Part shown: one piece after another, positions 52,992-62,799 of the stretch
Position numbering within the stretch: position 1 is the stretch's first letter
How the letters are laid out: each line of letters opens with the position of its first letter
Origin: CBDFLA01 sp965248915
Lineage (GTDB): Bacteria > Pseudomonadota > Alphaproteobacteria > M2410
Reading direction: 5' to 3'
Assembly (NCBI GenBank): GCA_965248915.1
Contig: OZ252216.1
Span: forward strand, 744,001 to 808,000
DNA: 64,000 bases
Notes under the pieces: generated by a model
Databases searched by the model: none
What the model saw: the letters and a program-made list of their open reading frames with translations, nothing else
Told to the model about the DNA's origin: nothing
Translations under genes and position numbers: made by a program

Positions 52992-54968
52992 TCAATCCCA
53001 AGGAAAGACTTTCCGCTTCTTCTTTGGAGGGCTGTCATCTGCATCTCGTGTCCACCGGCGACTACGTGCATCGACCCGACGGAATTGTCGCGAGAGGTCG
53101 TTCATAAAGGTGACGAATTCATCCATTTTGTGAGTATCGCGTGCAGGATAGGCACCAGGAAGTTCAACAACCTGCAAGTCAGCGTGAGCCGCAGTCATGA
53201 TCTGGCGCCAGATTTGTGCAGGGAGGCGCCCGCCGACGACCCGGTTTGTAGGAGTGGCGTCATCATTGCCGACCCAAACTCCGGTCACATAATCTGATGT
53301 ATAGCCAACGAACCAAGCATCGCGCCATTCTTGACTGGTGCCTGTCTTTCCCGCTGCTGGGCGATCGCCTAAGCTCGCAGCCTGGCCGGTGCCGCGATAG
53401 ATCACTTGGTACATGAGATGGGTCATAGCTTCCGCGGTGTCTTCGTCGATGACACGTTCTGCTTCTTGCTCTTGGTGTTCGTAGAGAACCACGCCGTCTT
53501 CCGTTTGGATGGAAAGAATGGAGTAGGTCGGGTGAGAGAGACCGTTGTTGGCGAAGGTTGAATACGCGGATGTGAGTTCCAGAAGATTAACCTCTGCCGT
53601 GCCGAGCGCAATCGAAGGATGTGCTGCTAGAGGCGATTCAATTCCCAGTCTTTGTGCTCTCTCAACGACATTTTCTGGTTCGACCTTTTGCGAAATCTTG
53701 ACGGCAACTGTGTTTATGGAGTCCTCAAATGCTTTCCGCATCGTGACGCGACCGGAATATGAATTGCCATAGTTGGAAGGGGACCACTTGCCAATCGTGA
53801 TGGGCGAGTCTTCCCACACGCTGTCGAGATCCTCTCCCATTTCCAATGCAGCAAGATATACAAACGGCTTGAAGGCTGAGCCGGGTTGACGTTCTGCCTG
53901 GACGGCACGGTTGAACTGGCTCTCGAAATAGTCGCGCCCTCCGACCATCGCGCGAACCGCGCCGTTCGGGCTCATGGTGATTGCCGCCGCTTGTTCCGCG
54001 CCGAGTTCTTCAGCGTTCTGTGACATACGCTCTTCAACCGCTTGTTCTGCTTGCCGTTGAAGTTTTGGGTCAAGAGACGTTTGGATGATGATGTTGCTTG
54101 TCGTTTGACCGATCAATAAGTGGGCTTCGTTTGTGACATAGTCGATGAAGTAATTCTGGCCGTCTGTGTTTTCACGTTTGGTGGGCTCAGCAGGGTTGGC
54201 GCGCGCGGCATAAACTTCACCTTGGGTGAGGTGACCGTTCTTCACCAAATTGTCGAGAACAATGGCTGCTCTCTGCTGGGCGCTGTCGAGATTATTGGTT
54301 GGAGCGAGTTTTGACGGTGCCTTGGGCAGACCGGCCAACATTGCAGCTTCGGCGATGGTTACATCGCGTGCTGACTTGCCGAAATAGAACTGAGCGGCTG
54401 CATCAATCCCGTACGTGCTTGCCCCCATGTAAATGCGATTGAGATAAAGAGTGAGGATCTCATCTTTTGTCAGATGTCGTTCCAACCACAGAGCCAAGAA
54501 CAGTTCTTTGATTTTTCGAGAGTAAGTTCTGTCATTGGTCAAGAAGAGGTTCTTGGCCAATTGTTGGGTGATTGTACTACCGCCTTGAACCGTGCGCCCA
54601 GCTCGAAAATTGACAACGAAGGCCCGCGCCAGCGATTGTGGATCAATTCCACCGTGCTCATAGTACCGTCGATCTTCCGTCGCCAGAAAAGCAGCAGGGA
54701 GATACGGCGGCAGATCATCCAATTGCAGGATCTCGCCATGAAAGGCGCCGCGCCTCGACATTAGTTCCCCATCCGCATCGAGGAATGTAAAGCCGAACAC
54801 GCGGTTTCGTTCCCACACATCTGCGTCTTCAACCGAGGAAGGAGTGAAAACCATGTAGAGGATGAAGAAGGTGAGAACGGAAACAACAGCTCCTGAAGCC
54901 GCAGCGATCGAACCCCAGATGAGCAATTTGGTCCGAAGGCGTTTTCCAATTGTCCGTTCTTGAGTCAT
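52992..54968 (-). CDS. mrcA: Penicillin-binding protein 1A (transglycosylase/transpeptidase)
   Basis: A 658-residue bifunctional peptidoglycan synthase. An N-terminal membrane helix (about 20-42) is followed by a GT51 domain with catalytic Glu98 in ATEDRRYYEHGG and GGSTITQQLAKNLF. The transpeptidase domain has SxxK in GSAFKPF, SAYSTFANNG, and KTGT in AAGKTGTSQEW. It polymerises and crosslinks the cell wall. It ends 31 bases upstream of the uup start; both are on the minus strand and may be cotranscribed. Confidence 0.92.
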   Translation of the reverse strand: MTQERTIGKRLRTKLLIWGSIAAASGAVVSVLTFFILYMVFTPSSVEDADVWERNRVFGFTFLDADGELMSRRGAFHGEILQLDDLPPYLPAAFLATEDRRYYEHGGIDPQSLARAFVVNFRAGRTVQGGSTITQQLAKNLFLTNDRTYSRKIKELFLALWLERHLTKDEILTLYLNRIYMGASTYGIDAAAQFYFGKSARDVTIAEAAMLAGLPKAPSKLAPTNNLDSAQQRAAIVLDNLVKNGHLTQGEVYAARANPAEPTKRENTDGQNYFIDYVTNEAHLLIGQTTSNIIIQTSLDPKLQRQAEQAVEERMSQNAEELGAEQAAAITMSPNGAVRAMVGGRDYFESQFNRAVQAERQPGSAFKPFVYLAALEMGEDLDSVWEDSPITIGKWSPSNYGNSYSGRVTMRKAFEDSINTVAVKISQKVEPENVVERAQRLGIESPLAAHPSIALGTAEVNLLELTSAYSTFANNGLSHPTYSILSIQTEDGVVLYEHQEQEAERVIDEDTAEAMTHLMYQVIYRGTGQAASLGDRPAAGKTGTSQEWRDAWFVGYTSDYVTGVWVGNDDATPTNRVVGGRLPAQIWRQIMTAAHADLQVVELPGAYPARDTHKMDEFVTFMNDLSRQFRRVDARSRRWTRDADDSPPKKKRKVFPWD

Positions 54969-55169
54969 TAAGATCCTTCGATCCTCTGTCTATTGACGTT
55001 CACAAACCTTGTCGAAGTCGAGCCTTGCCCTCGCCAAACAGGAGGGGGCGGTCGCGCATTCAGGCTTGTTGTGGTGGCGATTTTAGGCGATTTTGAGACG
55101 GCTTGGCTATCCCGACCTATGGGATGTGTCAATGATGTGCCGTCGACCTGAAAGAATTGGACCAAACTC

Positions 55170-55655
55170 TTGGCAAATAACCCATTCTGGGAGCGCAAGA
55201 CGCTCTCTCAAATGACCAAAAAAGAGTGGGAATCTCTTTGCGATGGCTGCGCTAGGTGCTGCCTGCTCAAGCTAGAAGATGAAGATACCGGGGAATTCAT
55301 TCACACAAATGTGGTCTGCCGGCTCCTAGACTTAGGCACCTGTCAATGCACCGACTATAAGAACCGATCAAAGGTGGTGCCAACCTGCATCAAAGTGACG
55401 GCTGAAAACGCCAATGCCTTGGGCTGGATGCCACCGACCTGTGCCTATCGCCGTCTTGCCGAGGGCAGAGGATTGGCTTGGTGGCATCCCCTCATATCCG
55501 GTGATCAGGAAACTGTACACTTGGCAGGCATCTCAGTTCGTGACCGGGTCATCTCTGAAGATGAGGTCGATGAAGACGACCTGGAAGATTATGAGACACA
55601 TTGGCCGACCTACGACGACCCGGGCGATGAACAGTCGGTCGAGCCTGCCGACTAA
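55170..55655 (+). CDS. YcgN/UPF0260 cysteine cluster protein
   Basis: A 161-residue protein beginning at TTG 55170; an in-frame stop lies seven codons upstream, and MANNPFWERKTL matches the usual family start. Cysteines fall in LCDGCARCC, VVCRLLDLGTCQC, VPTC and PPTCAYR, the pattern of the YkgJ/YcgN metal or Fe-S binding family. The C-terminal tail is very acidic. Function unknown. It is divergent from the PBP1a gene. Confidence 0.88.
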   Translation: MANNPFWERKTLSQMTKKEWESLCDGCARCCLLKLEDEDTGEFIHTNVVCRLLDLGTCQCTDYKNRSKVVPTCIKVTAENANALGWMPPTCAYRRLAEGRGLAWWHPLISGDQETVHLAGISVRDRVISEDEVDEDDLEDYETHWPTYDDPGDEQSVEPAD

Positions 55656-55687
55656 GCGAGAATTTTTTTCGAGATTGCTTCGACAAC

Positions 55688-55712
55688 GAATCGAATTGCA
55701 ACTATTCGATTC
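55688..55712 (+). terminator. Possible terminator hairpin after the YcgN gene
   Basis: GAATCGAA (55688-55695) pairs perfectly with TTCGATTC (55705-55712) around a nine-base loop, 32 bases after the stop. A run of seven T follows only after about 11 bases, so the fit is partial. Confidence 0.4.
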
Positions 55713-55807
55713 GCCGAGGATTAATTTTTTTGTGGCACGATCTGACCCGAAGTCAGAGTTTACCTACTCAAAGCGCCACGCAAGTAACACTCAAGTTTGG
55801 TTTGAAA

Positions 55808-56014
55808 ATGAAGCAAAAGAAAATCTTCAAACGCCGTTATGACCGTCACCCGGCCAAATGGGCCGCGGTTGGGTTGGGGTTGTTTTCCCTCTCATTCGCC
55901 TCGTTCAGCGCAGGCGTACAATTTGGTCAGATGGATTTGGAAGAAGATCAATCAAGTTATGTCGAGATGCAATCGGCCTATCCAACCCGCGTCGCATTGC
56001 ATAACAACGACTAA
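55808..56014 (+). CDS. Small single-pass membrane protein
   Basis: 68 residues from ATG 55808. A very basic N-terminus (KQKKIFKRRYDRHPAK) precedes one hydrophobic helix, WAAVGLGLFSLSFASFSAGVQF, so the N-terminus should be cytoplasmic and the acidic C-terminus periplasmic. The positive-inside charge pattern supports a real gene. The frame is open further upstream to 55730. Unrecognised; it stands between YcgN and an SDR gene. Confidence 0.5.
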   Translation: MKQKKIFKRRYDRHPAKWAAVGLGLFSLSFASFSAGVQFGQMDLEEDQSSYVEMQSAYPTRVALHNND

Positions 56015-56113
56015 GAGCACAAAGACTTACGAGATTGATCGGCGTTGACGCGCCGCATGATACCGCCGACTATACGCTCATATTAAATGCGTGAGCACTT
56101 AAGAGGTCGGTCA

Positions 56114-56914
56114 GTGGATCTTCACTTGGAAAACAAAACCGCGCTCGTGACGGGGTCATCACGAGGGACTGGTGCGGCAATCGCCAACGCTCTGGCGGGC
56201 GAAGGCGCATTTGTATTTGTTCACGGAATCTCAAGAGACGAAGGATCAGAGGTCGCCGACGCGATCAGCGCGGCCAGGGGCGACTGTGCATTGGTATCTG
56301 GGGATATCACCAATGACGATGGTGCCGAAGAACTCTCTCGTCAGGTTTCGGGTCACGGACGTCCAGTCGATATCGTCGTCAACAATTACGGCTTGGCGTC
56401 CGGCGGGTCTTGGAAGAGATCTGCGTCGGATGTATGGATTGATGATTACCAAAGGAATGTACTGTCTGCGGTTCGGGTTTCGCGACTGTTCCTCGCTGCA
56501 ATGAAAGATGCTGGGTGGGGCCGCATTGTTCAAATTGGTTCCGTTGGGTCTACAAGACCGAATGCCAGAATGCCTGGTTACTATGCGGCCAAGGCAGCCT
56601 TGGCTGCGATGACCGTCAGTCTAAGCAAAGAACTTGCACAAACCGGCATCACGGTAAACACCGTCAGTCCAGGCCTCATTCGCACACCGGAGGTCGAAGC
56701 TCATTTCATGGAGGTTGCAAAGAAGAAGGGGTGGGGAAGCACATGGGAGGATATCGAGCCCCGGGTTGTCAGTGAATTCATGGACAATCCTACAGGTCGG
56801 ATCGCTCGCCGTGAGGATATTGCAATTCTGGTCGCCTTCCTTGCGAGCCCACTGGCATCCCACATCAACGGCCAGAACATTCGTATCGATGGGGGCTCGG
56901 TCGACATTGTTTGA
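56114..56914 (+). CDS. Short-chain dehydrogenase/reductase (SDR)
   Basis: A 266-residue classical-type SDR from GTG 56114, with AAGAGG upstream. The NAD(P)-binding motif is TGSSRGTGAAIA (about 13-24), the NNYG motif lies near 89, the catalytic Ser is in IVQIGSVGS, and YYAAK carries Tyr and Lys. The C-terminal NGQNIRIDGGSVDIV is typical. The substrate is unknown. The central NNAG motif is NNYG here, a tolerated variant. Confidence 0.9.
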   Translation: MDLHLENKTALVTGSSRGTGAAIANALAGEGAFVFVHGISRDEGSEVADAISAARGDCALVSGDITNDDGAEELSRQVSGHGRPVDIVVNNYGLASGGSWKRSASDVWIDDYQRNVLSAVRVSRLFLAAMKDAGWGRIVQIGSVGSTRPNARMPGYYAAKAALAAMTVSLSKELAQTGITVNTVSPGLIRTPEVEAHFMEVAKKKGWGSTWEDIEPRVVSEFMDNPTGRIARREDIAILVAFLASPLASHINGQNIRIDGGSVDIV

Positions 56915-57019
56915 CCCAGGCGAGACCTAATTGCTTCACGGGATTGTTAAGTGTCGGTGATTGATTGATTTACTATACCCCAATGGGCAAGAGCATCTAA
57001 GGTCAAATCGGAGGTGGGT

Positions 57020-57679
57020 GTGGCGAGTAGGAAAAGTCGATGGCGAAGAGCCAAGCCGGTTAAGTTGACCCTCTACAAGTGGGCGGGGCGATGGGGTCCC
57101 TTCAAAATCAAAATACCTTGCGGTGAATGCGCGCTCACTGAAGACGTCATTGCCGACACCATGGCAAAAGAACTGGGAGAAATACCTGTCGACTTCCGAG
57201 TTCATGATTGGCTTTCGAATTGGTGGAAACCTTTGATCCGAGGCGGATGGCATGCACCCATTGTGATGGTCGAAAAAGAAGTCATCGCACAAGGTGATGC
57301 CTTGAACAGAGGCGTCTTGGCCGAAAAAATCGTTCGTATTCATGTAGAGCGATTTGGTGTTGTTGGAAATCATGTGTTCGGAAAGTCCAACTGCCCCCAC
57401 TGCAATCGCTCCAAGGGTTACCTAGATGAGGCGAGCGTTGACTATGTGTATCACGATGTCATTGAGAACCCAGGGGCTCTTTATGAAATGCTCGCACGAA
57501 CAAAGCCAATCGTCGGAGACAAAACACCCATAACGGTTCCGCAAATTTGGATCGAAGGAAGCTACGTTGGTGGCGCTGATGAGCTTGCCGAGATCTTAGG
57601 ATGTGATGTCGAACCTAATCCAGAACGCGGCCAAAGTTCTATTTCGCCTGGCAGTTTGAAGCGGAAGAAAGTCGCTTAG
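57020..57679 (+). CDS. Double thioredoxin-fold protein with C-terminal glutaredoxin
   Basis: About 219 residues from GTG 57020, five bases after CGGAGG. The N-terminal half, LTLYKWAGRWGPFKIKIPCGEC, has a CxxC at Cys34 and Cys37 and looks like a thioredoxin-like domain. The C-terminal half is a glutaredoxin: KSNCPHC (about Cys125 and Cys128), the cis-proline TVPQIWI and the glutathione-binding GGADEL. It may reduce disulfides or handle glutathione. Two fused domains with different active sites are unusual. Its stop overlaps that of the convergent YihY gene by four bases. Confidence 0.78.
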   Translation: MASRKSRWRRAKPVKLTLYKWAGRWGPFKIKIPCGECALTEDVIADTMAKELGEIPVDFRVHDWLSNWWKPLIRGGWHAPIVMVEKEVIAQGDALNRGVLAEKIVRIHVERFGVVGNHVFGKSNCPHCNRSKGYLDEASVDYVYHDVIENPGALYEMLARTKPIVGDKTPITVPQIWIEGSYVGGADELAEILGCDVEPNPERGQSSISPGSLKRKKVA

Positions 57680-59055
57680 GACGCCTTGTCAGGTCGCTTT
57701 GCGATTTTCTCCACATTCTTAAAGCTCTCCGTTTCCTCTTCAAGAGCAAGGTCTTTCAATGTGTATTCGCCCAGCGCCTCGCGCGTTGCATCCGCAACAC
57801 CGCCAACAACCGTATTGAGCAAAACAGATCGATCACCCCGAAAACCGACCGATTGGCGTCCAGATGTTCGATTGCGCACGAAGTTGAGAACGTCAGACAA
57901 GCGCGACTCTTCGAATGGTTTCCCTGGCAAATAGGTAAACGGCTCTTTGCCTGTCTTAACAATGAAGTGGCCGCGTTCGAGGATGCCAAGGATTCGTTCA
58001 AGGCTGGTCCAGGGCGCATTAAGGTGGGCTGCCAATTCCTCCAAGTTCCAGGGTGCCTTGCCTGAATAGAAATTTCTGCCGATCAGCTGTAGCGCGCGCA
58101 GAGACAATCGCTCTTCCTGTTCAATTGAAAGTTCCAAGTCAATCGATCGTTCAACGATGTAATCGGGATGTTGAAGCAGGTAAGAACCTCTCGCCCCGAT
58201 TAGGACCACCATCCAACTGGAAAAAGTCCACAGCATGAACAAGACCAATGATGCGAAGGCTGAATACACAGCTGCATATCTACCGGTGGAGACAACAAGA
58301 GCGGCGAATGTGATGCCAAAGACCACCCAGAAAGCTGCCGATATGAGAGCCGCAAGAAATGCTGAACGCGCTCGAACCCGCGTGTTAGGCATAAACATGA
58401 AGAGGAACATGAAGCCGGCGGCTGCAATAAGAAACGGTACAAGACGGCCGGTCATCGCCACCATTTGCCCAAGCAAACTGATTTCCGAAATTTTGCCAAC
58501 GAAGGTCGAGTTCGACAATGCTGTCATAGCTGCAATGGAAAAGAACCCTAGCAGTGGCCCAACGATGACAGTGACGAAATAGGTCGACACACGTTGCACA
58601 AAGCGTCGCGGAGCCTGTACATGCCAAATCTCGTTCAGCGCCATTTCAACCATCTGCAACGCCGAAACCACAGAGATAACCAAAACAGCCACGCCAATCA
58701 CGCCAAGTCCCTCAAGTTGCATGGCGCTGACAAACTCGAGAATGTAGTCGACGACTTCGCTCCCCTGGTCACCGAGTGGCTCGACAAAGGACAACATGAT
58801 GTCGCGTAACTGATGATGAAATCCAAAGGCCTTGAGAATAGCGATGGTTATGGCAAGTAGCGGCACGACCGACATCAATGTCAGGTAAACCAGCCCCATG
58901 GCACGCAAACGGATTGATGCATCACCAAACGACCGGATCAACAACAGTGTGACCCGAACCAGTCGAATCCCCGTCGCCTTAAGGGGCGGGAAGTCCTTTG
59001 GGTCTCCAGACCAGATTTTCTGGTTCAGTTGGCGGATCAGATTGATCAAAAACAT
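57676..59055 (-). CDS. YihY/BrkB family membrane protein with C-terminal winged-helix-like domain
   Basis: A 459-residue protein with about six transmembrane helices in residues about 30-290: RLRAMGLVYLTLMSVVPLLA near the start, VISVVSALQMVEMALNEIW in the middle, and AAFWVVFGITFAALV plus FASLVLFMLWTFSSWMVVLIGA toward the end. This matches YihY/BrkB proteins, once called RNase BN. The last 150 residues are soluble and resemble the Rrf2-like winged helix (LSLRALQLIGRNFYSG, ELAAHLNAPWTSLERILGILERGHFI) seen in some YihY proteins. Function unknown; related proteins may act in lipid or envelope transport. Confidence 0.85.
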   Translation of the reverse strand: MFLINLIRQLNQKIWSGDPKDFPPLKATGIRLVRVTLLLIRSFGDASIRLRAMGLVYLTLMSVVPLLAITIAILKAFGFHHQLRDIMLSFVEPLGDQGSEVVDYILEFVSAMQLEGLGVIGVAVLVISVVSALQMVEMALNEIWHVQAPRRFVQRVSTYFVTVIVGPLLGFFSIAAMTALSNSTFVGKISEISLLGQMVAMTGRLVPFLIAAAGFMFLFMFMPNTRVRARSAFLAALISAAFWVVFGITFAALVVSTGRYAAVYSAFASLVLFMLWTFSSWMVVLIGARGSYLLQHPDYIVERSIDLELSIEQEERLSLRALQLIGRNFYSGKAPWNLEELAAHLNAPWTSLERILGILERGHFIVKTGKEPFTYLPGKPFEESRLSDVLNFVRNRTSGRQSVGFRGDRSVLLNTVVGGVADATREALGEYTLKDLALEEETESFKNVEKIAKRPDKAS

Positions 59056-59275
59056 AAATTACCTGGTGCAAACTCAAGTGTGAGTAGAGGGTCGAGGCTC
59101 GATGAACACCCACAGGGGCAGGTCTATAACATTTTGGCATTTAACAACTTGACCCCAAAGATAAAGAACTTGTCAACGAAACGTAACTATATTGAGTGCC
59201 AAGGGGCGAATTGGTTCAAAGGCCAATTGTTTAAAGGCATTAACAAAGGGTTACGTCAGTCGACGGGCGACGACT

Positions 59276-60676
59276 ATGACAATTGATAAATCAGTAGATC
59301 TGGGTGCGGCGCTAACAGAGTTGCGCAGACAAGACTTAGAAAAACTCGTTGAGACCATCGAATCCGATCGTCTTCGCGGTGGCAATGACTTGCCTCATGC
59401 CACGCTGCTGACGGCGGTTCGACCAGCCCTTCGCGGTGAAAAGGACATGCCGCGAGTCCTCTCGCCGCAGAGAATGTTTTGCTCTGTTTTTGAGGATCTA
59501 CTTCCAGAACCGGGCCAACCAGAAACATCCGACCAAATATCCCGTGCTTCCATTGAGCCGATGTGGCGTTACTTGTCACAGCAGTACGAAGACCAGAAGC
59601 TTGCGTCTCGTACAGATGAAATCGCTGAACTGATCATGGCAGAAAATCTGGTCGAAGCTTGGCAAAAGACATGTGTCTTCCAAGAAGAGGCCGGACACAA
59701 ACTGAAACAGGAAATCGAGAAAGCGTCTCGCGACGACGCCACCTATTCCAATTTATGCGATGATCTTGGCGGCGAGAATGTCCTCAATGATTTGCGCGAA
59801 ATGGCGATGTGCCTAGAAATTGCTTCCACAATTCACGGTCTGCAAGATCGGTTCGAGCGCCCAATCGGCGGCTTCGATGGTAGCGGCCTTATGGTCATCG
59901 GCGAAGAGTACAAGAAAGTCGCGGCTGATCGGTCCGGGCATTCTAGATATCTCTTGTATGTTCTCATGGGGCGCATGGCACGGCCTTGGGAGATAATGAT
60001 GTTGATCAGTTCGTTGGTCGACGCAGACGGCAATTATCTCATAACCCAGTTAGATCGATCCCTGATGGGTGAATTGATTCTAACAGAACTAGATTTGGTC
60101 TCCGGCTATTTTGAAAACATCAATCCTGTTTCCCTGAACAAGGATGATTTTCTCAAACATCTCAATTACTTTGTCCAACTCACCGGTGGATTGCGGCATG
60201 CCTCAATTTTGGATCGGTCGAACAATTGGAGCTACCGTCTCCGATTGACAAGCGAACGTGTGGCTCGAGAACTCGAATCCCTCACCGAGAAAATGCCTGC
60301 TAAAATCATGGCGGCGTTACCGATGAAGGACCCGGGCGGGTATGGATTGAGAGTACCAAGAGTGCCTGAAGTGTCGACGCCACCGAAAGCACCGGTCGCT
60401 GACGTGTCGATCCGCATGATGCGATTGTTTAGCGAGCTGCGTCTCTATGCCGATCAAACTGGATTTAGCACCGCCTATCATCAGGCGATGAACCAGATCG
60501 ACAATGAGTTTGAGCGCTACAAGTCGAGCATTCTTGAGCATCTACCCCTCAGTGAGGGAGATGAGCGTGAAAACAGTATCGCTTTCGCAAACCTGGTGGC
60601 AGATATCGCAAGCGAGATGAATCGCTTGGATGAAGCAGACCAAATTCGTCAGCGCGTGGAAGCCATCACAGCCTAA
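59276..60676 (+). CDS. Large uncharacterised cytoplasmic protein
   Basis: 466 residues from ATG 59276; an in-frame GTG at 59192 would extend it but lies in a region without ribosome site or conserved-looking sequence. The protein is soluble and mostly helical, with no membrane segment, Walker motif or metal cluster. A central stretch, LDRSLMGELILTELDLVSGYFE, and repeated charged helices suggest a scaffold. I do not recognise it. The next gene downstream on the same strand, after 145 bases, is a YegD-like Hsp70, so a joint role is possible. Confidence 0.7.
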   Translation: MTIDKSVDLGAALTELRRQDLEKLVETIESDRLRGGNDLPHATLLTAVRPALRGEKDMPRVLSPQRMFCSVFEDLLPEPGQPETSDQISRASIEPMWRYLSQQYEDQKLASRTDEIAELIMAENLVEAWQKTCVFQEEAGHKLKQEIEKASRDDATYSNLCDDLGGENVLNDLREMAMCLEIASTIHGLQDRFERPIGGFDGSGLMVIGEEYKKVAADRSGHSRYLLYVLMGRMARPWEIMMLISSLVDADGNYLITQLDRSLMGELILTELDLVSGYFENINPVSLNKDDFLKHLNYFVQLTGGLRHASILDRSNNWSYRLRLTSERVARELESLTEKMPAKIMAALPMKDPGGYGLRVPRVPEVSTPPKAPVADVSIRMMRLFSELRLYADQTGFSTAYHQAMNQIDNEFERYKSSILEHLPLSEGDERENSIAFANLVADIASEMNRLDEADQIRQRVEAITA

Positions 60677-60821
60677 GACTCTATTCTTGTACTGCATCGG
60701 ATTTCCCTGGACTAACGCACAAGTAGTCGGTAAACCCAGCGCCCCTCGTTCGCGATCCTTGCGCGAACAGGACATTGCTGTAGCGGCTAGCGCCCGCTAG
60801 ACGGATGCACAGGGGAGAATT

Positions 60822-62123
60822 ATGTCAGACCAGGTATTTGTGGGTGTGGACTTCGGGACCACGAACAGCGCCGTTGCTGTCGCTGACAGCAACCGCCGCT
60901 CAGATCTTGTTGGGGTCGCGGAAAATGGCGATCCGACTTTTCGATCAATTCTATTCTTCGACTCTGAAGAGAAAGGTTCAGACCGTCGTGCTAGGTGCGA
61001 CGCTGGCCAAATGGCCATCGACAGAGCCCTTGATCCATTGTTCGAAGGTCGCCTCATCCAGTCCATCAAATCTTACCTCACCAATGTTGGGTTTAGCGGA
61101 ACCTCCATTTATGGCAATCGTTATGCATTGGCTGATCTCGTTGCACTCATTCTGGATCGATTGCGAGTAAAGACAGAGGAGCGCATTGGAATAGTCGACA
61201 CGCCCATTGTTGCAGGTCGACCCGCGCGGTTTGTTGGAACCACAAAAACGGACACTGAGGACTTAGCACTCACGAGGCTTCAGGATGCCTACAAATTTGC
61301 TGGCTTTCCCGAGGTGTCATTCGAATTTGAACCTGTCGCCGCGGCATACTCTTATGCGCTGAGATTGGATGCAGATGAGCTCGTCCTCATCGCAGATTTT
61401 GGTGGCGGAACCAGTGACTTTTGTTTGCTAACTGTGGGGCCATCGCTGGCCGAGCGAGCGGCCCAACAAGAGGCCATCATCGGGGTTGATGGTGTAGGGA
61501 TTGCAGGCGATGCCTTTGACGCACGCATTGTGGAGCATTGTGTTGCGCCGCAATTGGGGCGCGGGAGTGATTATCGTGCGCCCTCTGGGAAACAGTTGCC
61601 AATGCCCCATTGGATATATGATCAGCTCAAGGCGTGGCACAAACTATCATTCATCAACAATCGGCGAACCCATCAGATGTTGGACGAAGTGATTGCAGGC
61701 GCCGAAGATCCTGCAGCGATTTCAGCGCTCAAGAAACTACTTCAAGACAATCTTGGTTTTCATTTATATCAGTCGGTTGAGAAAGCGAAACACAAATTGT
61801 CGTCACAATCTGAAGTCGATTTTTCATTCGATCTTTCTCCAATAATACTGAGTCAGAGAATCCAAAGAACTGACTTTGAACAATGGATAATGCCGGAACT
61901 CAAGTTGATCGAAGAGTGCGTTGATGGTTTGATGAACAAACACAACTTGACGTTTGTTGATGTTGACAGAGTTTTCATGACAGGTGGGTCTTCTTTCATT
62001 CCCGCAGTCCGAAATGTCTTTGAGAAACGCTTTGGCGCCGACAAGTTGACGGGGGGCCAAGAATTGACATCAATCGCGAGTGGTCTTGCGCTTGTTGCCC
62101 ATGATCGCTATGTCGGGTCTTGA
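60822..62123 (+). CDS. Hsp70-family protein (YegD-like)
   Basis: A 433-residue protein from ATG 60822 after GGGGAGAATT. It has the ATPase core only: phosphate 1 VDFGTTNSAVAV (9-20), connect 1 EPVAAAYSYAL, phosphate 2 LIADFGGGTSDF and adenosine VFMTGGSSFIPAVRN. The peptide-binding and lid domains of DnaK are missing, as in YegD. Substrate and nucleotide exchange partner are unknown. The unknown protein upstream and the DUF938 methyltransferase 19 bases downstream may be cotranscribed. Confidence 0.88.
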   Translation: MSDQVFVGVDFGTTNSAVAVADSNRRSDLVGVAENGDPTFRSILFFDSEEKGSDRRARCDAGQMAIDRALDPLFEGRLIQSIKSYLTNVGFSGTSIYGNRYALADLVALILDRLRVKTEERIGIVDTPIVAGRPARFVGTTKTDTEDLALTRLQDAYKFAGFPEVSFEFEPVAAAYSYALRLDADELVLIADFGGGTSDFCLLTVGPSLAERAAQQEAIIGVDGVGIAGDAFDARIVEHCVAPQLGRGSDYRAPSGKQLPMPHWIYDQLKAWHKLSFINNRRTHQMLDEVIAGAEDPAAISALKKLLQDNLGFHLYQSVEKAKHKLSSQSEVDFSFDLSPIILSQRIQRTDFEQWIMPELKLIEECVDGLMNKHNLTFVDVDRVFMTGGSSFIPAVRNVFEKRFGADKLTGGQELTSIASGLALVAHDRYVGS

Positions 62124-62142
62124 TAATGAGTAGAAGGTGATT

Positions 62143-62799
62143 GTGGGCAACGAAAAGAATCCAGAAGCGCTGGAAGATCGGGAGACCCATGCCGATGAGC
62201 GCATCTATTCACCATCGGCGGCAAGAAACCGTGAACCCATACTTGAAGTCTTGAATCCATATCTCGCCAGTGACGCACGTGTCTTCGAGGTTGCCAGTGG
62301 CACCGGGGAGCATGGAATCCATATGGTGAGCGTGCGACCGGATCTTACGTGGCAACCAAGCGATCGATCCGAAGAGGCCCTCAAGAGCATTGAAGCCTGG
62401 CGGCGCCATTCAAAATTGGATGGGTTTCTTCCGCCGATTTCGATCGACGCTTGCTCAGACGACTGGCCGCCTGAAGAATTTCGTGCCATCGACGTCGTCA
62501 TCTGCATCAATATGATCCATATCTCACCCTGGACGGCTGGCGTCGGGGTGATGAGAGGCGCTGGACGAGCATTGCAACCGGGCGGCGTTCTTTGTCTCTA
62601 TGGACCCTTCAAACAAGATGGTGAACACAATGCACCGTCAAACGTGGCCTTTGACAAACAATTGCGGGCGACGGATCCAGCCTGGGGCATCCGCGATATC
62701 GTGGGCGTTGAGAGTGAAGCCTCACAACACGGCCTGCGGCTCGACCGGATTGTCGAAATGCCCGCAAACAACCGGATTTTGATTCTCACAAAGTCCTGA
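62143..62799 (+). CDS. DUF938 family SAM-dependent methyltransferase-like protein
   Basis: 218 residues from GTG 62143, five bases after AAGG. The frame also allows GTG 62137. The Rossmann motif VFEVASGTGEHGIHMVS binds S-adenosylmethionine, and RIYSPSAARNREPILEVL at the start and YGPFKQDGEHNAPSNVAFD in the middle are diagnostic of DUF938. The substrate is unknown. It follows the Hsp70-like gene and precedes ccmI by 88 bases. Confidence 0.88.
   Translation: MGNEKNPEALEDRETHADERIYSPSAARNREPILEVLNPYLASDARVFEVASGTGEHGIHMVSVRPDLTWQPSDRSEEALKSIEAWRRHSKLDGFLPPISIDACSDDWPPEEFRAIDVVICINMIHISPWTAGVGVMRGAGRALQPGGVLCLYGPFKQDGEHNAPSNVAFDKQLRATDPAWGIRDIVGVESEASQHGLRLDRIVEMPANNRILILTKS

Noticed and set aside
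60748..60768. GTTCGCG/CGCGAAC hairpin before the Hsp70 gene as a terminator
   Set aside because: A perfect 7-bp stem exists but no T-run follows, and it lies about 70 bases after the upstream stop; the function is undecided, so it was not listed.
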